Counted from the stretch's first letter, positions 50,734 to 61,112 are shown. The stretch: 64,000 nucleotides of DNA from Butyrivibrio sp. (GCA_017535785.1 JAFXTN010000020.1:1-64000); one strand, 5' to 3'. Numbers and translations are program-made. The notes: generated by a model not told the origin, from the letters alone.

Positions 50734-52329
50734 ATGAGCGATATTAAAGCAGCTATTCAGCAAGGAAAAACATTTCTCGGCATCGAGTTTGGATCAACAA
50801 GGATCAAAGCGGTGCTTACTGACGAAGATTATAACCCGATAGCTTCGGGCGGTCACAACTGGGAGAATCGTCTTGAAAACGGTGTATGGACATACACACT
50901 TGACGATGTATGGGAAGGCCTTAGAGATTGCTATTCCAAACTCGCAGACGATGTGGCAAAACAATACGACGAAAAACTTACCACTGTAGGTGCAATGGGC
51001 TTTTCAGCTATGATGCACGGCTACATGGCATTTGATAAGAACGGTGAACTTCTTGTTCCTTTCAGAACATGGAGAAACACTATCACCGGAGAAGCATCTG
51101 ATATTCTCACAGATAAGTTCGGATATCACATCCCTCAGAGATGGAGTATCGCGCACTTATATCAGGCTATCCTCAATAAAGAAGAACATGTACCTAGTGT
51201 TGATTTCTTTACAACACTTGCAGGTTATGTACACTGGAAGCTCACAGGACAGAAGGTCCTCGGAGTAGGTGATGCTTCGGGAATGTTCCCGATCGATTCT
51301 TCCACATGTGATTTTAACGCAGGCATGCTCGATAAGTTTGATGAACTTATCGCAGACAAAAACTTTGGATTCAAGATAAGAGACATTCTTCCCAAGGTTC
51401 TTGTTGCCGGAGAAGATGCGGGCAAGCTCACAGAGGAAGGTGCTAAGCTTCTCGATCCCGCCGGAAATCTTAAGGCCGGAATTCCTGTTTGTCCTCCCGA
51501 GGGAGATGCAGGAACCGGAATGGTCGCAACCAATTCCGTTGGCGTAAGAACAGGTAATATCTCAGCCGGAACTTCCGTATTCTCAATGGTAGTTCTTGAG
51601 CATGATCTTTCCAAGGCATATCCCGAGCTTGATCTTGTTACAACACCTTCAGGCGAGCAGGTTGCCATGGTTCACTGCAACAACTGTACTTCAGATCTTA
51701 ACGCATGGGTTTCTCTTTTTAGAGAATTTGCAAAAGATATCGGAAAAGAAGTAGACGATGATACTCTTTACGGAACTCTTTATCGCAAGGCGATGGAGGG
51801 TGATGCCGATTGCGGCGGACTTCTTTCTTACAACTATTTCTCAGGTGAGAGCATCACAGGATTTGATGAAGGAAGACCTCTTTTTGCAAGAAGACCCGAT
51901 GATAAATTCAATCTTTCAAACTTTATGAGATCACATCTTTATACTGCACTTGGCGCACTCAAGATCGGTAATGACATCCTCACTAAGCAGGAGAACGTTA
52001 AAGCGGACTTCTTCTTCGGACAGGGCGGATTCTTCAAGATCAGAGGCGTTGGTGACAGAGTTATGGCAGCAGCACTTGATACACCTATCAAACTCATGGA
52101 GACTGCAGGAGAAGGCGGACCTTGGGGTCAGGCTATCCTTGCGGGCTACATGATGAAGAAGGCTGACGGACAGTCACTTGAGAAGTACCTTAACGAAAAG
52201 GTATTTGTCGGTGGAAAGGTTGAGACATGCGATCCTGTAAAGGCTGACGTTGAAGGCTTTGACGAGTTCATGAAGAACTACAACGCAGGTCTTGCTATTG
52301 AGAGAGCAGCAGTTGATTCTTTAAAGTAA
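50734..52329 (+). CDS. FGGY-family pentulose kinase (likely L-ribulokinase or xylulokinase)
   Basis: The 531-residue product has both FGGY ATPase-fold halves: [16 protein letters not shown] at the start, the acidic Asp in [26 protein letters not shown], and the C-terminal [22 protein letters not shown] with [15 protein letters not shown]. It phosphorylates a ketopentose with ATP. The araD gene right behind it argues for L-ribulose as substrate, though xylulose is possible and no araA or xylA is in the window. GGGGGC precedes ATG 50734. It starts the pentose operon. Confidence 0.85.
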   Translation: MSDIKAAIQQGKTFLGIEFGSTRIKAVLTDEDYNPIASGGHNWENRLENGVWTYTLDDVWEGLRDCYSKLADDVAKQYDEKLTTVGAMGFSAMMHGYMAFDKNGELLVPFRTWRNTITGEASDILTDKFGYHIPQRWSIAHLYQAILNKEEHVPSVDFFTTLAGYVHWKLTGQKVLGVGDASGMFPIDSSTCDFNAGMLDKFDELIADKNFGFKIRDILPKVLVAGEDAGKLTEEGAKLLDPAGNLKAGIPVCPPEGDAGTGMVATNSVGVRTGNISAGTSVFSMVVLEHDLSKAYPELDLVTTPSGEQVAMVHCNNCTSDLNAWVSLFREFAKDIGKEVDDDTLYGTLYRKAMEGDADCGGLLSYNYFSGESITGFDEGRPLFARRPDDKFNLSNFMRSHLYTALGALKIGNDILTKQENVKADFFFGQGGFFKIRGVGDRVMAAALDTPIKLMETAGEGGPWGQAILAGYMMKKADGQSLEKYLNEKVFVGGKVETCDPVKADVEGFDEFMKNYNAGLAIERAAVDSLK

Positions 52330-52405
52330 TTATTTGGGAAACAGTGAGCAATAATTACGAAGAATCGAAAACAGTTTAGTAATAAAATATTATCGGAGAA
52401 TAGAT

Positions 52406-53101
52406 ATGCTTGAGGAATTAAAGAAAAAAGTATACGAGGCAAATATTCTTTTGCCCAAATATAATCTTGTTACTTTCACATGGGGTAACGTAAGTGAGAT
52501 CGATAGGGAGAGCGGATTGTTCGTTATCAAGCCGAGCGGCGTTGAGTACGACACCATGACTCCCGACGACATGGTAGTTATGAACCTTGACGGAGAGAAG
52601 GTTGAGGGCAAGCTCAATCCTTCATCCGACACACCTACTCACGTTGAGTTGTACAAGGCTTTTGCTGACATCGGAGGAGTGGTACACACTCATTCATCCT
52701 ATGCAACAAGCTGGGCGCAGGCAGGAAGATCGATCCCTTGCTACGGAACAACTCATGCGGATTATTTCCACGGTGAGATCCCCTGTGTAAGATGCCTTAC
52801 CAAGGCAGAGATCGATGAGGCTTATGAGGCCAATACCGGTGTGCTTATCGCAACTGAGTTTGAGCGCATGGGCAAGAACCCTGTAGACGTTCCCGGCGTT
52901 CTTTGCAAGAACCACGGTGTGTTCACTTGGGGTAAGGATGCGATGGAAGCTGTACACAATGCGGTTGTAACAGAAGAAGTTGCCAAGATGGCATACAGAT
53001 GTGAGGTTATCAACCCCAATGTTGAGGCTGCTCCAACCGAGCTTCAGGATAAGCATTATTACAGAAAACACGGGGCCAATGCATATTACGGTCAGAAGTA
53101 A
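52406..53101 (+). CDS. araD: L-ribulose-5-phosphate 4-epimerase
   Basis: The 231-residue class II aldolase-fold protein has the phosphate and metal motifs of Ara[36 protein letters not shown] (Zn His pair), [14 protein letters not shown] and [11 protein letters not shown]. It interconverts L-ribulose 5-phosphate and D-xylulose 5-phosphate, feeding the transketolase encoded next. GGAG lies upstream of the ATG. Length is exactly that of the family. Confidence 0.93.
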   Translation: MLEELKKKVYEANILLPKYNLVTFTWGNVSEIDRESGLFVIKPSGVEYDTMTPDDMVVMNLDGEKVEGKLNPSSDTPTHVELYKAFADIGGVVHTHSSYATSWAQAGRSIPCYGTTHADYFHGEIPCVRCLTKAEIDEAYEANTGVLIATEFERMGKNPVDVPGVLCKNHGVFTWGKDAMEAVHNAVVTEEVAKMAYRCEVINPNVEAAPTELQDKHYYRKHGANAYYGQK

Positions 53102-53106
53102 TAGTT

Positions 53107-53170
53107 TTACAATTTAAAACTTAGGCAAAGTGCCTTATGGACTATGGATTTAGCTTGTGTTAAATTGTAA
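53107..53170 (+). promoter_or_regulatory. Nested inverted repeats between araD and transketolase
   Basis: TTACAATTTAA (53107-53117) and its exact complement TTAAATTGTAA (53160-53170) enclose a smaller AGGCA-aag-TGCCT stem. The RNA could fold into a branched structure that tunes transcription or mRNA processing between the first and second halves of the pentose operon. Confidence 0.45.
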
Positions 53171-53212
53171 GTGCATTTTTGTCTTTGAATATACGGAAAG
53201 GAATTATTCAAT

Positions 53213-54046
53213 ATGGCTATGACCAATCAGGAACTACAAAAGACGGCTAATGAAGTCAGAAAAGACATAATCACTGCACTTCATGCAGCCGGAGCAGGAC
53301 ATCCGGGCGGATCATTATCCTCAACAGATATTTTCACATATCTTTACTTCGAGGAGATGAACATCGATCCCAAGAATGTAAAAGATCCCAACAGAGATCG
53401 TTTCGTTCTTTCAAAAGGACATTGCGCTCCCGGCCTTTATTCAGTAATGGCAGAGAGAGGCTATTTGCCTAAGGAAGAACTTACAACACTTCGTAAGCTT
53501 GGTTCAAGACTCCAGGGACATCCCAGCATGCAGTATCTCCCCGGACTTGATATGTCCAGCGGATCACTCGGACAGGGTATCTCCGCAGCTTGTGGAATGG
53601 CTTTGTCAGGAAAGATGGACAACAAGGATTACAGAGTTTATACACTCCTTGGTGACGGTGAGATCCAGGAAGGACAGGTTTGGGAGGCAGCTATGTTTGC
53701 AGGCTTCCGTAAGCTTGATAATCTTGTTGTTATCGTTGACAACAACAACCTTCAGATCGACGGACCTATCGATAAGGTATGTTCACCTTATCCTATCGAT
53801 AAGAAATTTGAAGCATTCAACTTCCATGTTATCAACATAAACGGACATGACTTTGATGAGATCAGAGCTGCCTTCAAGGAAGCAAAAGAGACAAAGGGCA
53901 TGCCCACAGCAATTATCGCTCACAGCGTTAAGGGTAAGGGCGTATCATTCATGGAGAACCAGGCCGGATGGCACGGAAAGGCTCCTAACGATGATGAGTA
54001 TAAACAGGCTATGGAAGAGCTGGAAAGGATTGGTGCGTCACTATGA
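53213..54046 (+). CDS. Transketolase, N-terminal subunit
   Basis: The 277-residue product is the thiamine-diphosphate (PP) half of a split transketolase. It has HAAGAGHPGGSLSSTD, LSKGHCAPGLYSVMAERGY, GSLGQGISAACGMA, the ThDP motif GDGEIQEGQVWEAAMFAG...NN and VKGKGVSFMENQAGWHGKAP. It needs the Pyr half encoded next, which overlaps by four bases. GGAAAGG precedes the ATG. Together they move two-carbon units between sugar phosphates. Confidence 0.93.
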   Translation: MAMTNQELQKTANEVRKDIITALHAAGAGHPGGSLSSTDIFTYLYFEEMNIDPKNVKDPNRDRFVLSKGHCAPGLYSVMAERGYLPKEELTTLRKLGSRLQGHPSMQYLPGLDMSSGSLGQGISAACGMALSGKMDNKDYRVYTLLGDGEIQEGQVWEAAMFAGFRKLDNLVVIVDNNNLQIDGPIDKVCSPYPIDKKFEAFNFHVININGHDFDEIRAAFKEAKETKGMPTAIIAHSVKGKGVSFMENQAGWHGKAPNDDEYKQAMEELERIGASL

Positions 54047-54984
54047 GCGATGTAAAGAAGATAGCAACAAGAGAAAGTTATGGTAATGCGCTTGCAGAGC
54101 TTGGTGCTGAGTATCCTAACCTCGTGGTTCTCGATGCTGACCTTGCAGCTTCAACCAAGACAGCCGTATTCCAGAAAAAGTTTCCTGAGAGACATATAGA
54201 TTGCGGTATTGCAGAGTGTAATATGATGGGAATCGCAGCAGGTCTTGCTACAACAGGTAAGATTCCTTTCGTTAGTTCTTTTGCAATGTTTGCAGCAGGA
54301 CGTGCATTTGAGCAGGTCCGTAACTCTGTGGGATATCCTCATCTTAACGTTAAGATCGGTGGAACTCACGCAGGTATCACTGTAGGTGAGGACGGAGCCA
54401 GCCATCAGTGTAACGAGGATTTCGCACTTATGAGCGTTATCCCCGGAATGGTTGTAATGTGCCCTGCAGATGATATTGAAGCAAAGGCTTGTGTTCGTGC
54501 CGCTATTGAGCATGAAGGCCCTGTATATATCAGATTTGGTCGTGCTGCTTGCAGCGTTATAAATGACAGACCCGATTACAAGTTTGAGATTGGTAAAGGT
54601 TCTGTTATCAAGGAAGGTACTGATGTAACTATCATCGCTACAGGAATCTGCGTTGATTCTGCTATCAGTGCTGCTGAGAAGCTTGCAGCTGACGGAATTT
54701 CAGCAGAGGTTATCAACATCTGCACTATCAAGCCTTTGGATAAGGATCTTGTTGTGGCTTCCGCAAAGAAGACAGGCAAGGTAGTAACTGTTGAGGAGCA
54801 TTCCGTTATAGGCGGACTCGGAAGTGCAGTATGCGATGCTCTTTCAGAGCTTGCACCTACACCTGTAAAGAAGGTCGGAATGCAGGATAAGTTCGGCGAG
54901 TCAGGAACAGCAGGCGATCTTGTTAAAAAGTACGGACTCGACGGAGATGGCGTATACGCCGCAGTAAAGGAATTCTTGAAATAA
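54043..54984 (+). CDS. Transketolase, C-terminal subunit
   Basis: The 313-residue product supplies the pyrimidine-binding and C-terminal domains of the split enzyme. It has ATRESYGNALAELGAEYPN, the ThDP-activating Glu in DCGIAECNMMGIAAGLA, FVSSFAMFAAGRAFEQVRN and GGTHAGITVGEDGASHQC. The C-terminal transketolase domain has VTVEEHSVIGGLG. The start overlaps the N-terminal subunit by ATGA, so the subunits are made in matched amounts. rpe follows one base after its stop. Confidence 0.93.
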   Translation: MSDVKKIATRESYGNALAELGAEYPNLVVLDADLAASTKTAVFQKKFPERHIDCGIAECNMMGIAAGLATTGKIPFVSSFAMFAAGRAFEQVRNSVGYPHLNVKIGGTHAGITVGEDGASHQCNEDFALMSVIPGMVVMCPADDIEAKACVRAAIEHEGPVYIRFGRAACSVINDRPDYKFEIGKGSVIKEGTDVTIIATGICVDSAISAAEKLAADGISAEVINICTIKPLDKDLVVASAKKTGKVVTVEEHSVIGGLGSAVCDALSELAPTPVKKVGMQDKFGESGTAGDLVKKYGLDGDGVYAAVKEFLK

Positions 54985-54985
54985 T

Positions 54986-55639
54986 ATGAATATAATTTGT
55001 CCTTCAATTTTATCTGCCGATCTGGCAGAACTAGGAGCGCAGATTAGCGAAGTAGATGAGGCCGGAGCCCAATACATCCACATCGATCTGATGGATGGTG
55101 TATTTGTTCCCTCGATCTCTTTTGGCTTTCCTGTGATCAGGAGCGCCAGAAAGGTGACCAAGAAGGTTCTCGATGTTCATCTTATGATCATCGACCCTCT
55201 GCGTTACATAAAGGAGATCGCGGAGTCGGGTGCGGATATCATCACTTTCCACTACGAGACCGTAGAAGATCCTAATGTAGTTATCAAGGAGATTCACAAT
55301 TACGGTAAGAAAGCGGGTATGGCAATTAAGCCCGGAACCCCCGTTGATGTTGTTGAACCATATTTGGATTCGCTGGACATGGTATTAGTCATGACTGTGG
55401 AACCCGGATTTGGAGGACAGAAATTGATTCCCGAGAGTTTTCAGAGGATCAGAGAAGTCAGAGAGATGATAACTAACCGGGGACTTAATACCGATATCGA
55501 GGTGGATGGCGGAGTTTATACCTACAATGTACAGGAGGTTCTCGACGCCGGAGCCAATGTAATTGTGTCAGGATCGGGAGTTTTCAATGGAAATATTTCC
55601 GAGAACATGGCCAAATACGTAGAGATACTCGGGATATAA
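54986..55639 (+). CDS. rpe: Ribulose-phosphate 3-epimerase
   Basis: The 217-residue TIM barrel has all family motifs: ICPSILSADLAELG, IHIDLMDGVFVP, DVHLMI, ITFHYE, VEPGFGGQKLIPE and the C-terminal VDGGV. It interconverts D-ribulose 5-phosphate and D-xylulose 5-phosphate with a metal ion. It is the last gene of the pentose operon, ahead of a terminator. Confidence 0.95.
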   Translation: MNIICPSILSADLAELGAQISEVDEAGAQYIHIDLMDGVFVPSISFGFPVIRSARKVTKKVLDVHLMIIDPLRYIKEIAESGADIITFHYETVEDPNVVIKEIHNYGKKAGMAIKPGTPVDVVEPYLDSLDMVLVMTVEPGFGGQKLIPESFQRIREVREMITNRGLNTDIEVDGGVYTYNVQEVLDAGANVIVSGSGVFNGNISENMAKYVEILGI

Positions 55640-55664
55640 TTAAATAATCGGCCTTATGGCATAA

Positions 55665-55701
55665 AAAATAGTCCATGCGTACATCGCGCATGGGCTATTT
55701 T
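55665..55701 (+). terminator. Terminator after rpe
   Basis: AAAATAGTCCATGCG pairs with CGCATGGGCTATTTT (one G-U pair) with a 7-base loop. The symmetrical A and T runs would let it work in both directions. The next promoter's -35 begins two bases later. Confidence 0.85.
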
Positions 55702-55702
55702 A

Positions 55703-55731
55703 TTGACATTTACAATTCGAAAAGGCATACT
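55703..55731 (+). promoter_or_regulatory. Promoter of map-metG
   Basis: TTGACA (55703-55708) and CATACT (55726-55731) with a 17-base spacer lie about 40 bases before the map start codon. Confidence 0.65.
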
Positions 55732-55770
55732 ATATTTGTTAAATTATCGAAAAAAGTAAGAAGGTTAGCA

Positions 55771-56646
55771 ATGTACAAGAGATTGGAGCGCAACGACACT
55801 TGTTGGTGCGGAAGCGGCAAGAAATACAAGAATTGCCATGCTGCATTTGACGACAAGATCATTAATTTTGAACATCAAGGGTTTATAGTCCCTGACAGAC
55901 GTCTTTTAAAGACAGAAGCGGATATTGAAGGAATAAAGAAGAGTGCGGTCATAAATATGGCGGTTCTCGATGAGATCGGAGAGAAGATACACGTCGGGAT
56001 GAGCACTCAGGAAATCGATGATATAGTCTATAACACAACAACCAAGATGGGTGGAATCCCCGCGGATCTTAATTATGAGGGATATCCCAAGAGTGTTTGC
56101 ACTTCTATCAATGAAGTGGTGTGTCACGGAATCCCGTCCAAAGATGTCATATTGAAGGATGGAGATATAGTCAATGTAGACTGTTCCACAATTTTAAACG
56201 GATATTATTCTGATTCTTCACGAATGTATTGCATAGGAGATGTTTCGCCGGAGAAGAAGAGACTTGTTGATGTTACCAAAGAGTGCCTCGAGGAAGGGCT
56301 TAAGGCGGTTAAGCCATGGACACCTATCGGAGACATGGGACATGCGGTTCATCAGCACGCCCTCAAGAACGGTTATACGGTAGTCAGAGAGATCGGCGGA
56401 CACGGATGTGGAATAGAGTTCCACGAAGAGCCTTTTGTAAGTTATGTCAGCAAGCCCGGAACAGGAATGCTCATGGTTCCCGGATTGGTATTTACTATAG
56501 AGCCTATGGTAAATATGGGTAAGCAAGAGATTTTTATTGACGAAGACGATGATTGGACAGTATACACAGCAGACTTAAAGCCGTCCGCTCAGTGGGAAGT
56601 ACAGCTTCTTGTCACAGAGACCGGATATGAGCTTTTGAGCTGGTGA
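55771..56646 (+). CDS. map: Methionine aminopeptidase type I with SEC-C motif
   Basis: I take ATG 55771, after AAGAAGG, rather than the open frame reaching back into the terminator and promoter. The 291-residue protein begins with a SEC-C zinc motif (CWCGSGKKYKNCH at about 10-22), then the catalytic domain. Metal ligands are seen in NVDCSTILNGYYSDSSR, GHGCGIEFHEEP, FTIEPM and the final QWEVQLLVTE. It removes the initiator methionine from new proteins. metG follows 19 bases later, so both belong to translation start and methionine use. Confidence 0.92.
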   Translation: MYKRLERNDTCWCGSGKKYKNCHAAFDDKIINFEHQGFIVPDRRLLKTEADIEGIKKSAVINMAVLDEIGEKIHVGMSTQEIDDIVYNTTTKMGGIPADLNYEGYPKSVCTSINEVVCHGIPSKDVILKDGDIVNVDCSTILNGYYSDSSRMYCIGDVSPEKKRLVDVTKECLEEGLKAVKPWTPIGDMGHAVHQHALKNGYTVVREIGGHGCGIEFHEEPFVSYVSKPGTGMLMVPGLVFTIEPMVNMGKQEIFIDEDDDWTVYTADLKPSAQWEVQLLVTETGYELLSW

Positions 56647-56665
56647 TTACAGGAAGGACACATAG

Positions 56666-58699
56666 ATGCAGAACAAAGGAAAATATTATATTACAACAGC
56701 GATCGCTTACACATCCGGAAAGCCCCATATCGGAAACAGTTATGAGATAGTGCTTGCGGATGCGATCGCAAGATATAAGAGATGTGACGGATTTGATGTT
56801 CATTTCCAGACAGGATCCGATGAGCACGGTCAGAAGATCGAGACCAGAGCTATCGAGGCAGGATGTGCAACTCCCAAGGAGTTCGTAGATCAGGTTTCTG
56901 ATACTATCAAGGGTCTTTGGAATCTCATGGACACATCATATGACAGGTTCATCCGTACAACAGATGATGATCACGTAAAGCAGGTTCAGAAGATCTTTAA
57001 GCGCTTCTATGATCAGGGCGATATCTATAAGGGATCATATAAGGGAATGTACTGTACAGAGTGTGAGGCTTTCTACACAGAGTCTCAGCTTGTTGACGGA
57101 AAGTGCCCCGAGTGCGGTGGCCCTGTACATCCCGCAGAAGAAGAGGCTTATTTCTTCAAGATGAGCAAGTATGCCGACAGACTTATCGAGCATATCAACA
57201 CACATCCAGAATTTATCCAGCCTGTTGCCAGAAAGAATGAGATGATGAACAACTTCCTTCTTCCCGGACTTCAGGATCTTTGCGTATCAAGAACATCATT
57301 CAAGTGGGGTATCCCCGTTGATTTTGATGACAAGCACGTTGTATACGTATGGCTTGACGCGCTTTCAAACTATATAACAGGTATCGGATACGATGCTGAG
57401 GGCAACAGCACTGAGGATTACAAGAAGTGGTGGCCCGCAGACCTTCACCTTATCGGTAAGGATATTATCCGTTTCCATACTATTTATTGGCCTATTTTCC
57501 TCATGGCACTGGGTGAGCCTCTTCCGAAGCAGATCTTCGGTCATCCTTGGCTCCTTCAGGGCGGTGAGAAGATGAGTAAATCCAAAGGAAACGTTATCTA
57601 CGCTGATGACCTTGTAAGTCTTTTCGGTGTAGATCCCGTTAGATACTTTGTTCTTCACGAGATGCCTTATGACAATGACGGTGTCATCACATGGGAGCTC
57701 CTCGTTGAGAGATTTAACTCCGACCTTGCCAATACACTCGGTAACCTTGTAAACAGAACTATCGCAATGACCAACAAGTATCTTGGTGGCGTGGTTGCCG
57801 ATAAGGGCGTAAAAGAGGCTGTTGACGATGACCTCAAGGCTGTCGTTACAGGCTGTTATGACAAAGTAGAGAAGAAGATGGATGAGCTCAGAGTTGCAGA
57901 TGCACTTACTGAGATCTTTACACTCTTTAAGAGATGCAACAAATATATTGATGAGACTGAGCCTTGGATCCTCGGAAAAGACGAGGCCAAGAAGGACAGA
58001 CTTTCAACAGTTCTTTATAACCTTGTAGAGTCAATTTCTATCGGAGCGGCTTTGCTCAATCCGTTTATGCCTGAGACAGCTCAGAAGATAGTTGAGCAGC
58101 TTTCTGCACCTAAGAGAGAGTTTGATACACTCGGAATATTCGGAATGTATCAGAGCGGCAACAAGGTTGCTGAGGCTCCCGAGATGCTCTTTGCTCGTAA
58201 GGATCTCAAGGAGGTCCTTGAAAAGGCGGCAGAGATCACCAAGAAGCAGAAGGAAGAGTTCGAAGAAAGTCAGAAGAAGGCAGCAGAGAATCTTGCTAAG
58301 GCCGGACTTGCACCTGCTCCCGCTAAGGCTGAGAAGGGTGATGACGAAGAGGGAATAGATATCCCTGCTAAGGACGAGATCACTTTTGACCAGTTCGGAG
58401 CTATGCAGTTCCAGGTTGGTGAGATCATTAAGTGCGAAGCTGTCGAGAATTCCAAGAAGCTTCTTTGCTCACAGGTTAAGATCGGAAGCCAGATCAGACA
58501 GATCGTATCCGGAATCAGAAAGTTCTATACACCTGAAGAGATGGTAGGTAAGAAGGTAATGGTTCTTGTGAACTTAAAGCCGGCCAAGCTTGCGGGTGTT
58601 ATGTCGGAAGGTATGCTTCTTTGCGCAGAGGATGCAGAGGGCAATCTTGCACTTATGACTCCTGAAAAAGACATGCCGTCAGGAGCAGAAATCTGTTAA
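56666..58699 (+). CDS. metG: Methionyl-tRNA synthetase
   Basis: The 677-residue class I synthetase has the HIGH-type motif in SGKPHIGNSYE and a single-knuckle zinc domain (CTECEAFYTESQLVDGKCPECGG). The KMSKS loop is GGEKMSKSKGN, and an anticodon-binding helical domain follows. A Lys/Ala-rich linker (about 520-560) leads to a C-terminal EMAP/Trbp111 tRNA-binding domain (FQVGEIIKCEAVENSKKLL...VLVNLKPAKLAGVMSEGM). The C-terminal domain helps dimerisation and tRNA binding. Confidence 0.95.
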   Translation: MQNKGKYYITTAIAYTSGKPHIGNSYEIVLADAIARYKRCDGFDVHFQTGSDEHGQKIETRAIEAGCATPKEFVDQVSDTIKGLWNLMDTSYDRFIRTTDDDHVKQVQKIFKRFYDQGDIYKGSYKGMYCTECEAFYTESQLVDGKCPECGGPVHPAEEEAYFFKMSKYADRLIEHINTHPEFIQPVARKNEMMNNFLLPGLQDLCVSRTSFKWGIPVDFDDKHVVYVWLDALSNYITGIGYDAEGNSTEDYKKWWPADLHLIGKDIIRFHTIYWPIFLMALGEPLPKQIFGHPWLLQGGEKMSKSKGNVIYADDLVSLFGVDPVRYFVLHEMPYDNDGVITWELLVERFNSDLANTLGNLVNRTIAMTNKYLGGVVADKGVKEAVDDDLKAVVTGCYDKVEKKMDELRVADALTEIFTLFKRCNKYIDETEPWILGKDEAKKDRLSTVLYNLVESISIGAALLNPFMPETAQKIVEQLSAPKREFDTLGIFGMYQSGNKVAEAPEMLFARKDLKEVLEKAAEITKKQKEEFEESQKKAAENLAKAGLAPAPAKAEKGDDEEGIDIPAKDEITFDQFGAMQFQVGEIIKCEAVENSKKLLCSQVKIGSQIRQIVSGIRKFYTPEEMVGKKVMVLVNLKPAKLAGVMSEGMLLCAEDAEGNLALMTPEKDMPSGAEIC

Positions 58700-58768
58700 T
58701 TATAGGCAATATATGTAGTAAAATATATATAGGCATATAAACAATAGTATATTGGGAGGGATTTCTGA

Positions 58769-59716
58769 ATGGTACGCAAAGAGGAACTGACTTACAAATC
58801 AAGAGACAGAAAGACCATGTTACATGCAGTTAGATGGATTCCGGAGGGAAAGCCTGTTGCTATTTTGCAGATTATCCACGGAATGCAGGAATACATCGAT
58901 CGCTATGATGATTTTGCTCGTTTTATGGCAGAAAAGGGCATACTCGTTATGGGTAACGATCATCTCGGACATGGAGGCTCTGTTACGGAAGGTAAGGGTA
59001 CCTATGGCTATTTTTGCAAAAAAGATCCTGCTACAGTCCTCGTAAGAGATGCGCATAGGCTTAAAAAGATGACACAGGAAGAATATCCGGGAGTACCGGT
59101 GATCATACTTGGACACAGCTTTGGTTCATTTGTTGCAAGAGAGTATATCACAAGATACGGAACCGGTATAAAGGGTGCCATCATACAGGGAACGGCCTTT
59201 CCGTCCCAAGGTACCATTAATTCTATGAAATGCCTTATAAATGTGATCTCTTTGTTTATGGGCGAAAAGTATCGTTCATCATTTGTAAACGGTATGGCAT
59301 TTAAGGGATATCTCAAGAATATTCCCGGAGCCAAGACTAAGTTTGATTGGCTTTCTCACAATGAAGAAAGCATTCAAAAATATGAACAGGATCCCGCATG
59401 TAACTTTGTGTTTACTACGAACGGATTCAAGACCATGGCAGAGCTTCTTAAGAGAATTCAGGATGCTGACAAGATGGAGGATATCCCTAAGGAACTCCCG
59501 ATACTCATTACATCCGGAAGTGATGATCCGGTAGGTGATTGCGGAGTAGCACCTAAGAAGCTTTACGACATCTATAAGAATCAACTTCAGATCAATAATG
59601 TTGAACTTAAGCTTTACGACGGAATGCGTCATGAGCTTCAGCAGGAGATAGGAAGAGAACAGGTCTATGAAGATCAGTATGCATGGATCCAAAAGGTGAT
59701 TAACGGTGCAGGTTGA
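58769..59716 (+). CDS. Alpha/beta hydrolase, monoacylglycerol lipase-like
   Basis: The 315-residue protein has an alpha/beta hydrolase fold. The nucleophile elbow is GHSFGS (Ser about residue 116), the acid is probably Asp in SGSDDPVGDCG, and the His lies in YDGMRHEL near the end. MQEYIDRYDDFARFMAEKG and GNDHLGHGGSV match the lysophospholipase/monoglyceride lipase group. It probably cleaves acyl esters in the cytoplasm. GGGAGGG precedes ATG 58769. It overlaps the GNAT gene by 11 bases. Confidence 0.87.
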   Translation: MVRKEELTYKSRDRKTMLHAVRWIPEGKPVAILQIIHGMQEYIDRYDDFARFMAEKGILVMGNDHLGHGGSVTEGKGTYGYFCKKDPATVLVRDAHRLKKMTQEEYPGVPVIILGHSFGSFVAREYITRYGTGIKGAIIQGTAFPSQGTINSMKCLINVISLFMGEKYRSSFVNGMAFKGYLKNIPGAKTKFDWLSHNEESIQKYEQDPACNFVFTTNGFKTMAELLKRIQDADKMEDIPKELPILITSGSDDPVGDCGVAPKKLYDIYKNQLQINNVELKLYDGMRHELQQEIGREQVYEDQYAWIQKVINGAG

Positions 59717-60206
59717 TACTTCTAAAGTAATCATAAGATGCGCATATAATTCAGATTGGGATGGGGCGATGAAACTTGCGTGGAATACATTTGCAAGATT
59801 CGACGCCCCTGATTATTCGCGCGAAGGAATCGATAATTTCCGTAATTTTGTAACGGACGAGACTCTTCATCAGATGTTTCTCGCCGGACACTACCAGCTG
59901 TTTGTTGCTGTTATGGACGGAAACTATCTGGGCATGCTGACGCTGAGAGAAAAAAAGCATATATCACTATTGTTTGTTGACGGGGATTGCCACGGAAACG
60001 GAATTGGCAAAGCTCTCGTTAAGTTTGTGGCGGGATACGCCGCTACGGAAGAAGGAATCGACATGCTGACTGTCAACGCTTCTCCTTATGCCGTTGGATT
60101 TTATCATAAGATGGGATTTACGGATCTGAGGGGAGAGACAGAGGCAGATGGTATTAGATTTACACCAATGGAATTGAGGATAAAAAACTATGGGAAGATT
60201 TTTTGA
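59706..60206 (+). CDS. GNAT-family acetyltransferase
   Basis: A GTG at 59706, inside the hydrolase gene, opens 166 residues with a GNAT core. HISLLFVDGDCHGNGIGKALVKFV is the acetyl-CoA motif (GNGIGK), followed by LTVNASPYAVGFYHKMGFTDL. Residues before it (MKLAWNTFARFDAPDYSREG) are typical of a GNAT subfamily common in Clostridia. The substrate is unknown. There is no clear ribosome site, so translation is likely coupled to the hydrolase. It overlaps the next gene by 17 bases. Confidence 0.83.
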   Translation: MQVDTSKVIIRCAYNSDWDGAMKLAWNTFARFDAPDYSREGIDNFRNFVTDETLHQMFLAGHYQLFVAVMDGNYLGMLTLREKKHISLLFVDGDCHGNGIGKALVKFVAGYAATEEGIDMLTVNASPYAVGFYHKMGFTDLRGETEADGIRFTPMELRIKNYGKIF

Positions 60207-60981
60207 TATCGACAGTCCTATAATGAGAGGTCTCACAAGACTTGCCGATGTAATGTGGCTCAATATTCTTACGCTGATTTTTGCGTTACCGCTCATCGTG
60301 GAACAGTTCTTTTTCTTAGGACCGGCACTTGGCCCTGTTATGAGAGAGGGTGCGGAGCTTAACTATGAATTATTTATGAGTAGCTTGCTCTGGGCGTGGA
60401 TATTCGGAATCATATGCTCGGCGATCTTAGGACCCGCTTGTACGGCTATGCATTATGTCCTTCTTAAGATGGTAAGAGATGAGGACAGCTATATTACCAA
60501 GTCCTACTTCAAGTCATTTAAAGAGAACTTTAAGCAGGGTCTTGTCCTTCAGATCATCAAGTATGCCGTTGGAGGAATGCTTGTGCTTGATTACTTTATC
60601 GCAAGGTCAAGAAGTTCTATCTATGCATACGTCGTAGTCGGAATGGGAATCATCCTTTATGTTGTCGGACTATATATATTCCCTATTTTGTCCAGATTTG
60701 AAAATAAGACAAGAACAACTATAAAGAATTCATTCCTTATGGCGATCCTGGCACTTCCGAGATCTGCTGCGATGACAGTTATCTCATTGCTTCCGGCGCT
60801 TGTGCTTTATTTCTTCGATCTTAAGGCACTTCCTATCATTATAATTCTCGGAATAGCCGGACCTAGCTATGTAAACGCTATGCTTTACAGTGTTACGTTT
60901 AAGAGATTTGAACCTGAGGAAGAAGAACTTACCGAAGAGGAAGAGCTCAATAATGCAATAAAGAAGCTCGATGAAGAGTAA
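60190..60981 (+). CDS. DUF624/YesL-like membrane protein
   Basis: The 263-residue protein has an N-terminal MGRFFDIDSPIMRGLTRLADVMWLNIL segment typical of YesL-type (DUF624) proteins. About six membrane helices follow, and the tail is acidic (EPEEEELTEEEE). Genes of this family usually lie in carbohydrate-use operons; the next gene is an MsmX-type ATPase, which fits. Its molecular role is not known. Confidence 0.83.
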   Translation: MGRFFDIDSPIMRGLTRLADVMWLNILTLIFALPLIVEQFFFLGPALGPVMREGAELNYELFMSSLLWAWIFGIICSAILGPACTAMHYVLLKMVRDEDSYITKSYFKSFKENFKQGLVLQIIKYAVGGMLVLDYFIARSRSSIYAYVVVGMGIILYVVGLYIFPILSRFENKTRTTIKNSFLMAILALPRSAAMTVISLLPALVLYFFDLKALPIIIILGIAGPSYVNAMLYSVTFKRFEPEEEELTEEEELNNAIKKLDEE

Positions 60982-61112
60982 ACGAAATACCGATATACAA
61001 GTTGCATATAAGATTTTTTATTTCTTCGGCAACATCACAAAAAATTGAATTGATTTTTTTTCCTGTGAGCACATTGGCTAAGGAATCCGAAAATATTTGT
61101 GGATTTAGTGAA

